Shown piece after piece: positions 33,300 through 46,600 of a stretch of DNA of 64,000 nt (the stretch's first letter is position 1; every line of letters begins with the position of its first letter). Below the pieces are notes generated by a model. The model saw nothing but the letters and a program-made list of their open reading frames with translations. It ran no database searches and was not told the DNA's origin. This DNA comes from Loripinus fragilis (taxonomy: Eukaryota; Mollusca; Bivalvia; Lucinida; Lucinidae). The stretch is taken from positions 90,152,913 through 90,216,912 of the forward strand of contig OZ026520.1 in the NCBI GenBank assembly GCA_964019695.1. The letters run 5' to 3'. The position numbers and the translations under genes were made by a program.

Positions 33300-35197
33300 G
33301 AGCACAGACAGCGATATGACAGTAAAATAATTAAAACAGCACAACTACTGTCTCTCTCCCATTGAGATGATTGCCTAACTAGGAAGAGACACAGAGCACA
33401 GCTAGCCAATGCATATGGTTGTAAAATTAATATGAATTAAATAGTCACTACCTATATCCGGGCGTCCTAGTTATTAAAATCAGATTTGCATCTGGGGAGT
33501 TTAATTTAAGTCCACCCAATAGTTAAGGAGATATTAAAACAAAAGGGGTCATATTTGATCGCTTACATGAGATAGGTACATTGTGCATAAAGGAAACTGA
33601 CAACATGATCAACAGAAGAGTCTTAAAGTTCTTGTTATCGCGTTAAGCACGCTACCAGGTGGCTATGTTTTCGACGGATCAAATTTCTTTTAGCTATATT
33701 TGAAGAGGGTCACTTAAAACCTGTTTCTGACAAATTTTAAATTCAAAACCACTTGTTTCAGAGAGGGAAACTGACAACAACCCTGCAACGGAACCAATTG
33801 TTTTAGCTATTGTTATGGAAGGCCATCCAGTGATCAGCTCTAGAAAAAATTATTTTGAATTCTGACCCCAGGTTTTAGAGAACTCTTTAGTTTGGTGGGC
33901 ATGTTTTCTGACGATCTTTTTTTTTGCTTTTTTGTAGAGGGCCGCCAAATAACCATTTCTGCGAAACGATTTTAAATTCTGTCCATTGATTTCAGAAGGG
34001 AAAATGTTTGATGTTTCTTACGTAGGTACAAAAATGAAACTGGCCACGCCCACTGGTGGCCAAGAAATTCGCTTTACCTATTTTTGTCATGGGTTATCCA
34101 GAGATCAATGTACTAAATATCATTTGGGTTTCCTTTGTTTTTTTGGATTGTTGCTTTATGTCCCAAACAACAGCTACATGTGTGGTCATAGCGGCACAGT
34201 CAGTTCACTTAAACACTCTTTTTTCCGCGGGCAAGCTTGAACAAGTGGTTAACATGGTTTACCAGTCCTTCGTGCACATACTTTCCCTTGTAACCGATAC
34301 TTCGTGCACATACTTTCCCTTGTAACTGACAACAACTTTTCTTGAATGAATCAGCGTAAGGGAGGGGAATGGCCGTAGAAAACATTTCAAGATCAATCTC
34401 CAAGAATGTATCCTTAGTATGGGGCCGGGCCGGGATCAAACTCCCGACACCTGGCCTCGAGGTTATAAAACTTGAGGACATTCTCAGACTCAAAATAAAG
34501 CACAATGATTGGCTGCTTGTGGACACGTTAAAACTTGAGTTCATTCTCAGACTCAAACTAAAGTGCAATGATTGGCTGCTTGCGGACACGTGTCCACAAG
34601 CAGCCAATCATTGTGCTTTATTTTGAGTCTGAGAATGTACTCAAGTTTTATAGCCTCGAGGCCTGGATCTGCAGGTAGACGCGCATCTGTATTCAGACAC
34701 GTTACCGACTGTCCTTCTTTTGACTTCTAACCACTGGTTTCCGTGGAGAAAAATATCAAAGTTTTCTATTTGCGATAAGCCATGCCCCCCGATTTCTTTT
34801 CGACGTTTTTGTAGTGCAAAATTCATTTGAAACCATGGCCCCTAGCCTCTGGGCACGGCGGGTGATAGCTAAATAAATATGCTGTGTTTTCACCTTTGCA
34901 TTGTCCCCATAGTGGGGATTTGATATACATAGGCAAACATGGCAGTGCAATGTAATAAAGGATTGAGCACGAGAACTGCCATGGTGGTACCAGGTGGCTG
35001 CGCCCATGGTGCTGGGGTTGATAGCAGGGAATGGCAGATAAAAATACAAACTCCCAGTGTGCCCCAGAGCTAATGGAGGCAGTGGTTACAAATGACTAGT
35101 GCATAGAGAGTCACCTAATAACCATTTGAGATGAAAATATGTTTAAAGTGTATTGCATAGGTAGTACCTGGTACGTAAGAAAAAAATGGATGAGCAC
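33300..35197 (+). repeat. Large tandem duplication, copy 2
   Basis: Second copy of 31653-33299. The join reads ggatgagcacagacagcgat: the GAGCAC at the end of the unit is fused to the GAGCAC in the 94 bp array. This copy carries an extra 207 bp MITE at 34455-34661 that copy 1 lacks. Confidence 0.85.
34455..34661. mobile_element. 207 bp MITE with 5 bp target duplication, only in copy 2
   Basis: The ends are CCTCGAGGTTATAAAACTTG and CAAGTTTTATAGCCTCGAGG, differing by one base. The flanks are CCTGG on both sides (34450-34454, 34662-34666), while copy 1 has the empty site gacacctggatctgcag. Inside, a ~70 bp arm (cagactcaaaataaagcaca ... gattggctgcttgtggacac) is present twice in tandem and once inverted. 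Confidence 0.85.
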
Positions 35198-36129
35198 GCT
35201 GGCGGCCATGTTTTCTGATTGATTAAATTCGTTTTATTTATTTTATATAAATTTGAATTCTTTATTTTTTGTAGAACGTCGTCCAGTCATCTTTTCGACC
35301 AAATCAATTTTAATTCTGATCATGTATATGAGAAGATTTTTTAAAGTTTGCCTTACTTTGATAAACCACGCCCACTGGAGGTTATGTTTTTGGACAACTC
35401 AAATTCCTTAAGCTATATTTGAATAACATTCCTGTGAAGGTTGAAATTGGCCCAGTGGTACAGCAAATAAAGCAAATTGTTGACGACGCACGACAACAGA
35501 CATTGACTGATCCCAATAGCTCAGTTAGAGCTCTTCCTTGATCAAGTGAGCTAAAAAGCAAATATTGACTGATGGGCAACAAAGGCACAATGCCAACATC
35601 ATAAGAGGGTCTTAGGTGAACCAAAAAGAACGGGATGCTGCATTGATCAATAAAAGCATTCATTTACTGTGATTTGACTACTATTCACTAGGCATTGCTG
35701 ATGTGGAATGAAGGGGATTAAAATTATAGCTCCCTGTGGTACTCCAGAGATGACGGACACAAAAGCTGTTATTGAGTCCATGGCTTAGGTGAGCTAAAAT
35801 AAAAGAAATCTGTATTGATTGTTTTCTGTGATTTGACTACCATTCACTTGGAAATACCAGTATCAGACCTGGAGCCAAATACTTTTAAAAGTATTCAAAT
35901 ACATTACAATAATTATAAAGTGATATTGATTTCTCTGTTATCTAAATTAGTGAATTTCCAATAAGTTTCTATGTTCTCATCTTTTTATTCATTGCAATTA
36001 ACCGTGCGTTGTTTGGTCCAATTAACGTATTAAGACCAAATATTCATTTGCAGAAACATGCTCTTAATTGCAATACAGAAATATCACTCAAAAACAGAAA
36101 AAAACAAAAATCTTAACTACATTTTTTTA
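35198..36129. other. Unassigned intronic stretch
   Basis: It contains tgatcccaatagctcag and gatcaagtgagctaaaa (35508-35556), a small near-inverted pair that looks like a transposon remnant. The words ctgtgatttgactac and ttcact recur at 35663 and 35826. No gene was recognised. Confidence 0.35.
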
Positions 36130-36275
36130 TTTAATGAAGGTCGAAGTTTTGACCTTCATAAAGTGATACCCTTGGAGCAGTCTGCAATACTTTTGACCTG
36201 AATTAAACGATACTTGGTCTTGAAAAACATTTTTGGCATTTTCTAGAGTGGCCGTTTTACACAATTTTACTGTAC
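36130..36275. mobile_element. MITE family D, left end missing
   Basis: It contains aatgaaggtcgaagttttga and ends gagtggccgttttacacaat then tttactgtac, matching the right end of 30351-30529. Confidence 0.6.
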
Positions 36276-36834
36276 TATAGTTAGGAATACTCAATAATCG
36301 GATGCAAGACTGTCGCCAAATGCTGATTGCGAAATTATAACCAGCTGAATGTATCACTATAAACCAATCAGACAATTACATATGGCACCTACACGAAGAA
36401 GAAGAAGAATTTTATAAACCTTCGTAATAGGTCAATAGGGGTCGATGCCATCCCCCATTAACCTTACAATCAAAACAAATATTATCTGCAATAGGCCATA
36501 CAGGCCCTTGAGCAGATAATCATATATAAACTAGTTAACTAAGTATCTGCATGGCGGACAGTGTAAAAACTATATGACTCTGTATTTAGACCGATTTAAT
36601 TCAGAGGAACTGACCAAATGTCGTGACGCACGACCTCTCGTCTTTTCCCTGAATTTAGTTCTTCAGTTTACTTTTATCAATATATTTCAAGATTACATTT
36701 AAACCAGTAATATGAAATAGGCACACCTAATGGGCAACCAACCACTATTTGATCTGAGAGGATAACACAGTAAACGGTATTTCTTGTGAGTCGGTACTCG
36801 TGTTAGTATAAATAGTATGGAAGAAGGCAAATGT

Positions 36835-36960
36835 CAGTAATCGATACAATTAGTACCACACCTGACCCAAAACACCTTATGGGAAAGTGGCAAAAGAACA
36901 AGAAAACGTCACATACAGTTTTAAGTGCCGTGAGGTCAGCTCAGACTGAGGGCCGTCACT
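36835..36960 (-). mobile_element. Penelope-like element 3' end fragment
   Basis: It reads aatcgatacaattagtacca, cacctgacccaaaacacctt and atgggaaagtgg, matching the outermost 3' tail at 2490-2545. The rest of the element is absent. Confidence 0.55.
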
Positions 36961-37326
36961 GTGTATTTCAAAGTGGTCCGACGGAGGAAGCCATCGATTG
37001 CCGAAGGCACGACAGGGTGGAAAGCACGAATGGGTAATCATTCCACCCTATCGTTAGGGGTCTCCCCCGATATTTTTTATTAAATTTTGAGCATTTCTAT
37101 GGTCGTTTTAATGGATTTTAATGCATTTCGGACTAGATTGCAGTCGCTTTGGATAGTTTTTTTTTGCCAGAAAAGGTTTTCCTTGTGGAGTAAGAAACCG
37201 AATGCAGGACAAAATCCTTTTTAGACAGTTACGATTTTCACTTTTTTCGTCAGCACGTAACTTTGACATATGTCTCCGCAGTTTTTTGTCAGAGGACTTT
37301 TAGCACTGATCCTTGGGTCGTGGTTT

Positions 37327-37558
37327 CGAAAAGATTTACACTATAGCCACACCGGGTAGGCGGCAATCGAAAAAGCTATCAACAATCGACGAACGCGGAT
37401 CAAAAATCGATAGAAACAGTGTTTTCGATTGCCATTTGTCGCCAGTGTGGCGATAAATGGCAATCGAAAACTCTGTTTCTAACGATTTTTGATCTACGTT
37501 CCTCGATAGTATTGGCGTTTTCGATTGCCGACTACCCGGTGTGATAGCGTCTTTTCAA
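37327..37558. mobile_element. Foldback element, 232 bp palindrome
   Basis: The arms cactatagccacaccgggt ... aacagtgttttcgattgcca and the inverted tggcaatcgaaaactctgtt ... cccggtgtgatagcg meet at a centre near 37440 (gccagtgtggc). The ends are GAAAAGA and TCTTTTC. No coding capacity. Confidence 0.72.
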
Positions 37559-37930
37559 GCAGGCTTCATCTAGATTTTGACTGCGCACCTTTCCTTGACG
37601 ACTTCCCTTGTTGGTGACAAAACGTGAGATCTTTGGCTTCATCGTAATGAAGCCAGGCCCTAATGTCGAACCAAGACGGCAAAACACTTCTCTGTACACA
37701 TGGTCCAGGCCCGGGGTCCAGGCTTCTTTACGGCAAATGACCGTTGAGGGAACCGAAAACTCTTGGACTAAATTGGAACAGGTAGTACTTGTATATCTTT
37801 AACGGAATAGACATGGGCTCTTGATGTTCATACTATATACATGAATTCACAACGTTTTAAACTTTAGAATAATAAGAAGAAAAAAAGCAAAACAAAACTG
37901 GATCACAGAAATTACCATGGCTTTGATAAA

Positions 37931-38170
37931 TGAGTCTCAACATGAGAAAACCTGTCTTCTGGGTTTTCGACCATGCAAGCCTCAAACCAACCTGCTCAGT
38001 TACAGAGATTAGCTAGAATGCTGAAATGTTGTGTGTATAGCAAGTTTATCAATTATACTTTCCAGAGATTGAACAACAAAGTCGCTGATCAGACTGCGAG
38101 TCCGCGCAGGCTGGTCTGCGCCTTTGTTGTTGAAATGCAACTACCTTAGGTTTTCTCGCGACGCGACCCA
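37931..38170. mobile_element. MITE family A, copy
   Basis: The ends are tgagtctcaacatgagaaaa and aggttttctcgcgacgcgac. Internal words ctgatcagactgcgag and gcgcaggctggtctgcgcct match. Identity near the right end drops (aactacctt). Confidence 0.72.
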
Positions 38171-38317
38171 TAACCCATATTTCTGTGATTGCTTGTTTTA
38201 ACACCTTGGCAAGGTCTATTTATGACATGTGCAACGTTTGGTATGTCGCATCAGAGGTACAATGTACGCTCAAAGAAAAATAAGCCAAAAGGAGAAAAAG
38301 GGGCACAGCTTGACAAG

Positions 38318-38500
38318 TGTAGACTCAGACGAGCCTGTGCAGCCTCCTAAATGATGTTCAGTCAATAGCATAACACGCATAGAGAATTCAAGCGACTAGC
38401 AAAGGCTCTGATCAGACTGCGTGTATGCGCAGGCTGATCAGAGTCTTTGCTGGTCGCACATCACATTGTTGGAAATCTCATGTCGCTGCCTCTTTCAAAG
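38318..38500. mobile_element. Family A2 element, copy 1
   Basis: It starts acaagtgtagactcagacga and ends atcacattgttggaaatctc, with a central hairpin gcaaaggctctgatcagact / gctgatcagagtctttgctg. A second copy is at 56823-57030. The central motif resembles family A but the ends differ. Confidence 0.68.
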
Positions 38501-39103
38501 GCGCGACGATGCACGTGTCAGTTGGCGCTACGTCGTGACGTAACGTTAGAAGTATTGTGACGTCACGTCATGGGGATCACACAGCCGCTTGCTTGAAAGA
38601 GCTATCGTTAACGTCAAGCTCCTGGTGATCGAAAAAATCCCTATGTCTCTGGGCTAAAATACAACTTAAATATCAACAAAACTAGCATCTTCGGGATTCA
38701 CTTTTACTTTTTGCATTTTTTCAATGTTCATGATGATTACGGCACATTTTTCGACGGTAGAATAAGGTTTTTAGTTCGATCGAATTGACTCCGTATAGAT
38801 ACCGGAACTCTCGGTTGACAGAACGGAAATCAGGCCTTCATATAGCAGATGAATAGAACAGAACAGAACAGAGCCTCTAATCGTAACAGCAACCAACCCT
38901 CGTTGTTGCCGCTTCGCGGCAACAACTCGTTGGTTCGTTGCTATTAACTGTTGATCGCCATAAAGATGCAAAAATACAAATTCCTATGTCAAATAACACA
39001 ATACTGTGTATCTAGATAATATAATATTATGTTTCTACCTTACTTACAATGAGAACACACAAAAAGACGTAAATATATACATATATAGATATATATACAT
39101 ATC

Positions 39104-39236
<133 letters not shown>

Positions 39237-39547
39237 GAAACATGATCGCCACTACAGACAGACAGACAGACAAAACGTTTTTTTCTTACGTCATGTACAT
39301 GACATACAAGGAATAACATATAAACATACATGACAACAAGGTTGGTATTACAAAATAATGTTTTTAGGGAGAATGTGCAGTCCAAAATCGATAATTGGAT
39401 CGTTACAGCACATAAAAAATAAAATTGCCAGCATATTTATAGTGTGATAATTCTAAAATGGGAAACATGTTGAAATTTTATTATAAAACTGCATGTTTGA
39501 CAATATTGTGATATTTTCCTAGATCCGAAAGATGGGTACAAATATTT

Positions 39548-40155
39548 ATGTTTGGTCAGTATATTAAAACAGAGAGCGCACATGCTGATCAGTATATCAG
39601 TACATGCCTACACAGGCACTCTCTGCTTTCGACCTATAATACTCAAGAGGTCGAACTCCTCCGAGCTTGTTGTTCAGACAATAGCTTATTTGGTCAAAGG
39701 GAGACAAATGATGCAGGAATATCTAGCGAACCGGTGTGACAATCCACCTCTAGCCACGTGCAAAGTGTTGAGATATTTGACCCAGATATAAAAAGGATGT
39801 CACTCAGAGGTGACCATGCTTCCGTTAAGATGTTGGTTTTGGTGTCTAAAAGTAAGTATTTTATTATTACTTAGAATGCAAATGGTTGCATTTTTATTTG
39901 TTTCAGTTCACCTGTATCATTGTGCAAAGGCTAACATGAGCTAAATGATTTATGCCAGGAGGAGCAAAACAAACTGGCATTTGATATTCGGTGACCAACG
40001 TGGGTGCAGACCGGTCTGCATTTGCTGTACAGGCCGATTTGCATCCATGCCTCTCACACCTGGTTACAATACTCTCACTACCGGGTTAGTATATAATAAC
40101 AATGATCAGCAAGCTATCCTGAGCTTGCGTAAATATTTAAAGTTACTACTTTGAA
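39548..40155. other. Unassigned intronic stretch
   Basis: Short plus-strand ORFs at 39548-39791 and 39945-40154 have no recognisable family. No transposon ends seen. Confidence 0.35.
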
Positions 40156-40304
40156 CAATTTATTTTGCTGTCCACCAACAAAACATGTATATACAAAAAC
40201 GGCAAAAAGGAAAGAAGCAAAAAGACAACAGACGGTGTAAATAGCTATTCTTGGCGCGCTCTTAGGTTATTCGCCAATTAGGATTTTTGTCTACCACTAA
40301 TAGG

Positions 40305-40545
<241 letters not shown>

Positions 40546-41253
40546 TTATCTCAATACTATGGAACACGAAACATAATGGTTGCTTTAACAACGCTCATGG
40601 TTCCAGTGCCGCCAACTTAGCTCAATTACCACAGAAGGAGGTGGGTCGCCGAAAACATGATCGCCATTAAAGATACCCATTACCTCTGCTATATTGCATT
40701 AAATGGTATCTTATATCAAAGACAGATACACGCAAGCTTACACAGGTGTGCGTACCTGACGTGTCCCTGTAGTTAATAAAATCGAAATTAAGCTGTTTGA
40801 AGGAAAATAAGCATGATTGTATGTTTTGTACAGTTTCCACTTCTTTATAATAAAGAACATAGAAACCGCACAAAACAGAGTAATAAGCATGTATACCCTG
40901 ATCCTAATCGCCCGCCTTTCCGAAAGCAAAAGTAAAAGACTGGCTTAAGGACACTATATAGCTACACCATAATGCTAATAGGCTAATCAGACTCAATTAA
41001 AGTAGTGTCTGTCTTCTTGTCCGCTGATACTACTTCTAGACAAATATTGCTTTTATGCAGTCTGATCACAGTTCACACTGTTTGCTGGTCCGAATGAACG
41101 TAAAATGCAGTCTACATAGTGAGCAGACGGCAGATACCTAGTCAACAACCATTCCGGGCAACCATTATGCAAACCTCTAGATAATTTCAAGATATGCAGA
41201 TTTCAAATTGACATGTATATTAATGTTGTATAGCTATAATCCAATCATATAGT

Positions 41254-41315
41254 ATGGGCACTCAAAAGGAATCGCCTCAAAGAGACCACTCTGCTGAGTG
41301 CTCAGAATATATTCT
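41254..41315. repeat. Short hairpin repeat, family H copy
   Basis: gggcactcaaaaggaatcgc and ctgagtgctcagaatat form the decayed arms. Confidence 0.5.
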
Positions 41316-41526
41316 AAACTTAGTAATAAGTAATTACTCAATATCTTTTTTTTTTTTTTGCTTTTGATAGTCCCTGAAAGGAAACCTGTATCGCCTCATG
41401 AGTATTAGAGATTCAAACATACTGTTTACAGTATAAAGGCTTATAAGGAAAAAAAAGACAAGCAATGACAACCAATAAAATAAATCAATTATATAATCAA
41501 GTATGCAATGCTAACCAATAAATAAA

Positions 41527-43880
41527 TCAATTAAGCAGCAGAGCTTCATTACGTTTTTCAAAACATTTAAAAATATATACTGCTAATTTTTTAATTTCAT
41601 TTTTGTTATTGGACCCCAATAGTTGAACTGTTTTATACATGCTTGTTCTTTTTACATAATAAGGTTTAATATATTTCTTTCTTTCATCAGTAAAAAGGAA
41701 ACAGTCCAATAGAAAATGATGTTCATCTTCCTATTTGTTGCAAATTTGACACAATCGTTCATTCCTAGGCATTGGATGTGGTTTATTCCACCTTCCCGAT
41801 TCAAGTAGCAGTCTATGTGATGATACTCTTAATTTTGACATTGCTACTCTAAATTGGTTTAATGTTAATGTGTCGAGGTATGGCTGAAATAAAAAATTGC
41901 AAATATGTCTATAAAATGAAGCTCTACTTGATTCGTTTAATCTCTCATGCCAATTTTGCACAAAGGTATCGCTTAATCTTTGTTTAATAACACTTAGAAA
42001 AATATTTACATCTCCCACTCCCTGGGCAATCCAAACATTAAAGACACCAAGATTACTTAATGTATTTCTGACTAGTGATGCCCAATTTTGGATATTAGGT
42101 CTGTCGTTGATATCGGTTAGCATCACATTGTATATTTTTTGATATATTTATGTTCCTCAGTGTCTATTACCTTCAACTAATATCTAATTATAATATAAAT
42201 TCTACGTGTATAATAATTTGTTCTACCTAATTCGCCATATATGAAATCATTTTGGGTCAAGGTTTTTATGCCGAGAAGTTGTTTACAAAATAACATATGA
42301 ACTCTTTCTATTTGTATTCCATCACAAAACCCCCATACCTTGCTTCCATAGTTCATTATTGGTGGCACAAGTTTGTCAAAAAGTTCGAGTCTATGTCTTA
42401 TACTAATGTTAGTGAAATTATAAAGGTAGCTATTAAGCTTAAATATAGCTTTCAAGGCTTGTCCTGATAGTTTTCGTTGACATGCTGAAAATGATCCTCC
42501 CGTAGAAAAAACAATACCAAGATAAGAAAATGTATTCACAATGGCAATTTCTGTTTCATTATAATAGAATTTTAAAATTTGTGATAAAAAGCCCCCTCGC
42601 CTAAATACCATAATTTTTGTTTTAGTTGTATTAACTTCAAGTTTATATCTTTCACAGTATTCTGATAAAATATTCAAATTATTTTGAATTTCTACTGCTG
42701 GTGAGGCAAATATGATGATATCGTCTGCATAAAGTAATAGAAAAATCTTTAGCATTCCCAAATCTATACCCTCACTTCCCTTTAGGTGAAATTCTTCTTA
42801 AAGGTCATTGATGTACATAGCAAAAAGAAATGGCGACATACATTCCCCCTGCCTAACACCCAGATTACACTCAAATCCAATGCTTACACTATTATTGATC
42901 TTCACTTTTGATTCAACATGTTTATACATTGACATCATTATATTTAGTATTTTGCCCCTTACCCCAATTTTAATCAATTTATACCAAATTACTTCTCAAA
43001 CAACATAGTCAAACGCCTTAGTAAAATCCACAAAAGCACAAAAAAGTTTCTCCAATTTGTTTAATAAATGATTAATTACTCTGTGCATAACAAAAATATT
43101 ATCAGTTGTGCCCATTGACGCCCGAAAGCCTGCCTGAGCCTAAACATATACGTGATATTCCTCTGCCCATGTTTTTAACCTATTGTTTAGTATACTTGTA
43201 AACAATTTACCTAACGTGCTTAAAAGTGTTATGCCCCTGTAATTATTGACATCATCTTGAGAACCCTTTTTATGCAGTGGAACAATAAAACCCTCACTCC
43301 ATGATTCTGGAAAATATTCAAGATCAAATAGTTTTTTGAACAGCACATGTAAGTATGATACCATTTCTGTATTACCATGGATAAAAAATTCATTTAAAAA
43401 CCTATCTGGGCCACCACTTCATCCGTTTTTCAATTTTTGTATTGCTTTATTTGTTTCTTGTACTGTGATTGTGCAATTTAATTCATCAAACATAATTTGA
43501 ATTTCTGGGTTTAAGAAACGTTCATTAAAATATAAAATATCATCATCTGGTTGAAAAAAATGACTATCAGGATTATTGATTGCTTTAAAATATTCGTCAA
43601 AATGATTTGCAGAAGGGTGCTTACTTGTTTGACGTGTGACCGATTCTTTGAGGAGTTTCCAATATTCCTTTGCATTTTTGTACCTAGCATTTAATAACTT
43701 TATGCTTTTTTGTTGTTGTTTATTGTAATTAAAATTCCGTACAGAATTTTTATATTCTGTGCGAGCCATATATATTTGTTGTCTATTCTCACTACTCTTA
43801 TTTTTTCGAAATATGTTTAAACTATGATAAAACTGTTTTCTTTTGTCAGCACATAAATGATCAAATTCAAAATCAGTCTT
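41527..43880 (-). pseudogene. LINE reverse transcriptase and C-terminal domain, broken
   Basis: On the minus strand the reading runs from FDHLCADKRKQFYHSLNIFR through NNYRGITLLSTLGKLFTSIL, FVDFTKAFDYV, GVRQGECMSPFLFAMYINDL and the catalytic LLYADDIIIFA to SYLGIVFSTGGSF. It finishes with LCQICNK and DEHHFLLDCFLF. In-frame stops occur near 43420, 43140, 43010, 42800, 42178 and 41733. Every core reverse transcriptase motif can still be recognised, which points to fairly recent decay. Confidence 0.82.
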
Positions 43881-44893
43881 AAAATCTAGCTATGTTGCTG
43901 ACTTCAACACTCCCAATAAATTGTTAACTCAGAACATTCTTAAACAAGGCTATCAGTATCATAAACTTCGCAAAACATTTTCAAAATTTTATAGACGATA
44001 CTATGATTTGATTTCTAAATTCCAAGTAATAAGGTTGCAAAGATCAGGAATCGATACAATCAAGTACCACACCTTGTAACACCAAGTAACACACAAGTTG
44101 GACTTAAATCTCTCTTGCGCCAAGGACTTTCGGAACCTGATTTCTATGGTGACTTGGTGTATAAGTTGAAGAAGATTGTTGGCTCTGATAATTTTTCAGC
44201 GCAGTTCATTTAAATAATTTCCCATTATAAAAAGATTGGCTATAACATTAATGTATTGCAACAGACTGCATGCTTGGTAGTCAACCCAATCACGGTTGGC
44301 AACTTTGCTTTCCTCTTTAATTGCACGCCGGTGGGTCAGACTTCAGACTCTATGATGGTTCCGACTTAAAGACTTATCTATTGATGAGATGGTAGGGGCC
44401 TGATGCTTTGGCTGTTTGTCGGGCCCACCGGGGTTTACCTGTTGGATTTCTTTTGCTCCGGTATTCAGTTTAACTTACTGTTGAGTCCTTATCCTTGCTT
44501 TATCTCCTTGTTATATCTTGATTTATATGTTTTAGGAGATGATGCATTGATAAGTTAGGGGTCTTTCATGCAAACCAAATATCTATGTGTCTTGATCCAC
44601 ATCTGAATTAAGGGTGAGGTTGGCGCCGTTAAACCGGTTTAAGCCCTCCAGTAAAATATTTTACTGACCGTTCCAAGGCGGTACTTCTTTTGTGGATCTT
44701 TTATGTTTTTGTTCTGTCTTGTGTTTGCTATGTTTTGTGCACGTCTGTTTATATGTGCTTTGTGGTCACCTGCTGGGAAAGGGCTGACCTCTTGGCTCTC
44801 GTTTGTGGTGTCTTCTGTGAGTTTGTCACTTTCCCATTGGTATCCTGGGTCAGGTGTGGTACTTGATTGTATCGATTCCTGATCTTTGCACCA
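43880..44893 (+). mobile_element. Penelope-like element 3' part inserted in the LINE
   Basis: The plus strand reads YVADFNTPNKLLTQNILKQG and KLRKTFSKFYRRYYDLISKF, then, after a ~67 bp interruption, LKSLLRQGLSEPDFYGDLVY and the same 3' tail as 2465-3262. The interruption (about 44035-44088) holds an inverted copy of the element's own 3' end (gcaaagatcaggaatcgata) and is bounded by caagt. The element is 5' truncated and separates the LINE endonuclease from its reverse transcriptase. Confidence 0.75.
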
Positions 44894-44904
44894 TTACTTA
44901 CTTT

Positions 44905-46090
44905 TCTTCTGATCACGGTCTTTGGTTGAAGTTGAATGCGATGTCTTACCAAAAAGTGGTATGCAGACTGTATCTAGCAAGGCAGAGAATGATGAAATGG
45001 AGGAATTTATATCATTCTCGCATGAGGCATCATCAACCTCATGCATTAATGACGTAATTTCCTCTTTAAATATGCCAGACGATATGCGGGCCTCGTATTC
45101 TTCTCTATGCTCACTGCTCCACTTGAAATACTGAAAATGACTGCCATCATTATTGCACTCAACAGGTGTCTCAAGATCAATGTTTGAAGACAACGAAAAT
45201 TCAATAAGACAGTGATCAGAGAGGGGATTGGGGTCATGGACATAAAATGACACAAACAATTCAAATAAATCCACATTTGCGATACAGTAGTCTACCAGAC
45301 TGCTACCTCTGCTACCCACAAATGTATATGCACCAACATCACGATCTTCACAAACACGCCCATTTGCAATCCGCAACCCTGACTGTTTGAGAAAATCTAA
45401 TAAAAGCTGACCATTTGAGTTAACAGTAGTGCCCTGCGATTTACGGCGTATTTTTAGATCAGGTACATAATCATCTGGTAATACATCCATGTGGGTAGCA
45501 TAATCACAATGTTGACCTATCCTGGTATTCATATCCCACAATATAATAAAGTTACAAGCATCAGCTGTAATGTGTTTAATATGAACTATATTTTGTAGAA
45601 TTTCATCGTATACGCAGGTATCAATCAAACCCTGCCTGCTAGAATTTGATGGGGGTATATAACAAAGACATAGGTAAACATCGTTTTCAAAACCAAGCAT
45701 TGCTTTATTTAGTTTTAACCACACGTGAGATTCACTGCATTTTAAGAACAGTGTGTCGCTAGAAACGAAACTGTTTTTTACGTATATGATAACACCCCCA
45801 GAATTACGTGTGGTTGTTGCTTTCTTTTCAACCCTATGGAGTTCATAAAATGTGAAACCATTATAATCAAAAACTTGGGACGGATCTCCACATACTTCTG
45901 TGAAACAGACAACGTCATTTTCTTTAAAGACTCAGCGAAGATAATCTGATTGTAACTTATTAAATTTTTTTGTGATTAATCCCTGAATGTTCAGCAAGGC
46001 AAATCTAATGTTTGTGTGTTTTGTTTGATCAGTATATTGGTCATACCTTAGACAATCATTATCTGCACCACTGTCCTGGCTGTCCTAGAT
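44905..46090 (-). pseudogene. LINE apurinic-type endonuclease domain, broken
   Basis: The minus strand reads RFALLNIQGLITKKFNKLQS, VVCFTEVCGDPSQVFDYNGF, LCLCYIPPSNS, WDMNTRIGQ, SLVDYCIANVDLF and PLSDHCLIEF. The catalytic N, E, D-x-N and SDH residues of the endonuclease/exonuclease/phosphatase fold are all present. A stop near 45930 interrupts the open frame, and another near 46088 separates the leader. The open stretch 44894-45724 (276 codons) is the longest ORF in the window. Confidence 0.85.
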
Positions 46091-46094
46091 ATTT

Positions 46095-46600
46095 TGCAGA
46101 GCCATTTGCTCATTCACACTTTTCGGCAGATTAGGTTTTCCCCCAACACGGGTCATACTGCTACCACGAGATTTTACACTTCGAGACCTACTTTTAGCCT
46201 TCGCAAGGCTATTTTTGGATATATTACGTGGCGGCCCCCGCTCTTCATGCTTTTCTACAGACTGAGATCAGTCACGTGTATCAACATTGATTTGACTGAT
46301 TGGGCGTGAAATGTGTAAATGAGCTTGTGGCATACTATTTTGCATTCTGTTTGTGACACTGGAATTAATGGATTTTGAACTTTGGACATTGTTACTAACA
46401 GGTGCTAATAAGGATGGTGAATGTTGGGATTCATTGTTTTGATTGGAATTTTCAGTTGGTAAGTCATTTTTATTATTTTGTTGATTTGCCATATAAGGAG
46501 TTTGTGGGCGTGACAGCTGGTTCCCATTGACAGCGACTGATACACATGGAGAGTTAAAAACATTGTGTGTGACCGGTTGTGACTTAAGGCATTTAATATC
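46095..46600 (-). pseudogene. LINE leader, Asn/Gln/Ser-rich (possible ORF1 remnant)
   Basis: It reads ANQQNNKNDLPTENSNQNNE and NMPQAH-like low-complexity sequence, then a basic Lys/Arg/Ser stretch (AKSRSRSVKSRGSS) just ahead of the endonuclease. A stop at about 46268 breaks it. It could be a small ORF1 or the N-terminal extension of the endonuclease ORF. Confidence 0.5.

Noticed and set aside
32336..34607. ORFs of 84-132 codons in both strands of the duplicated block
   Set aside because: They differ between the two copies by frameshifts and stops, which argues against coding selection.
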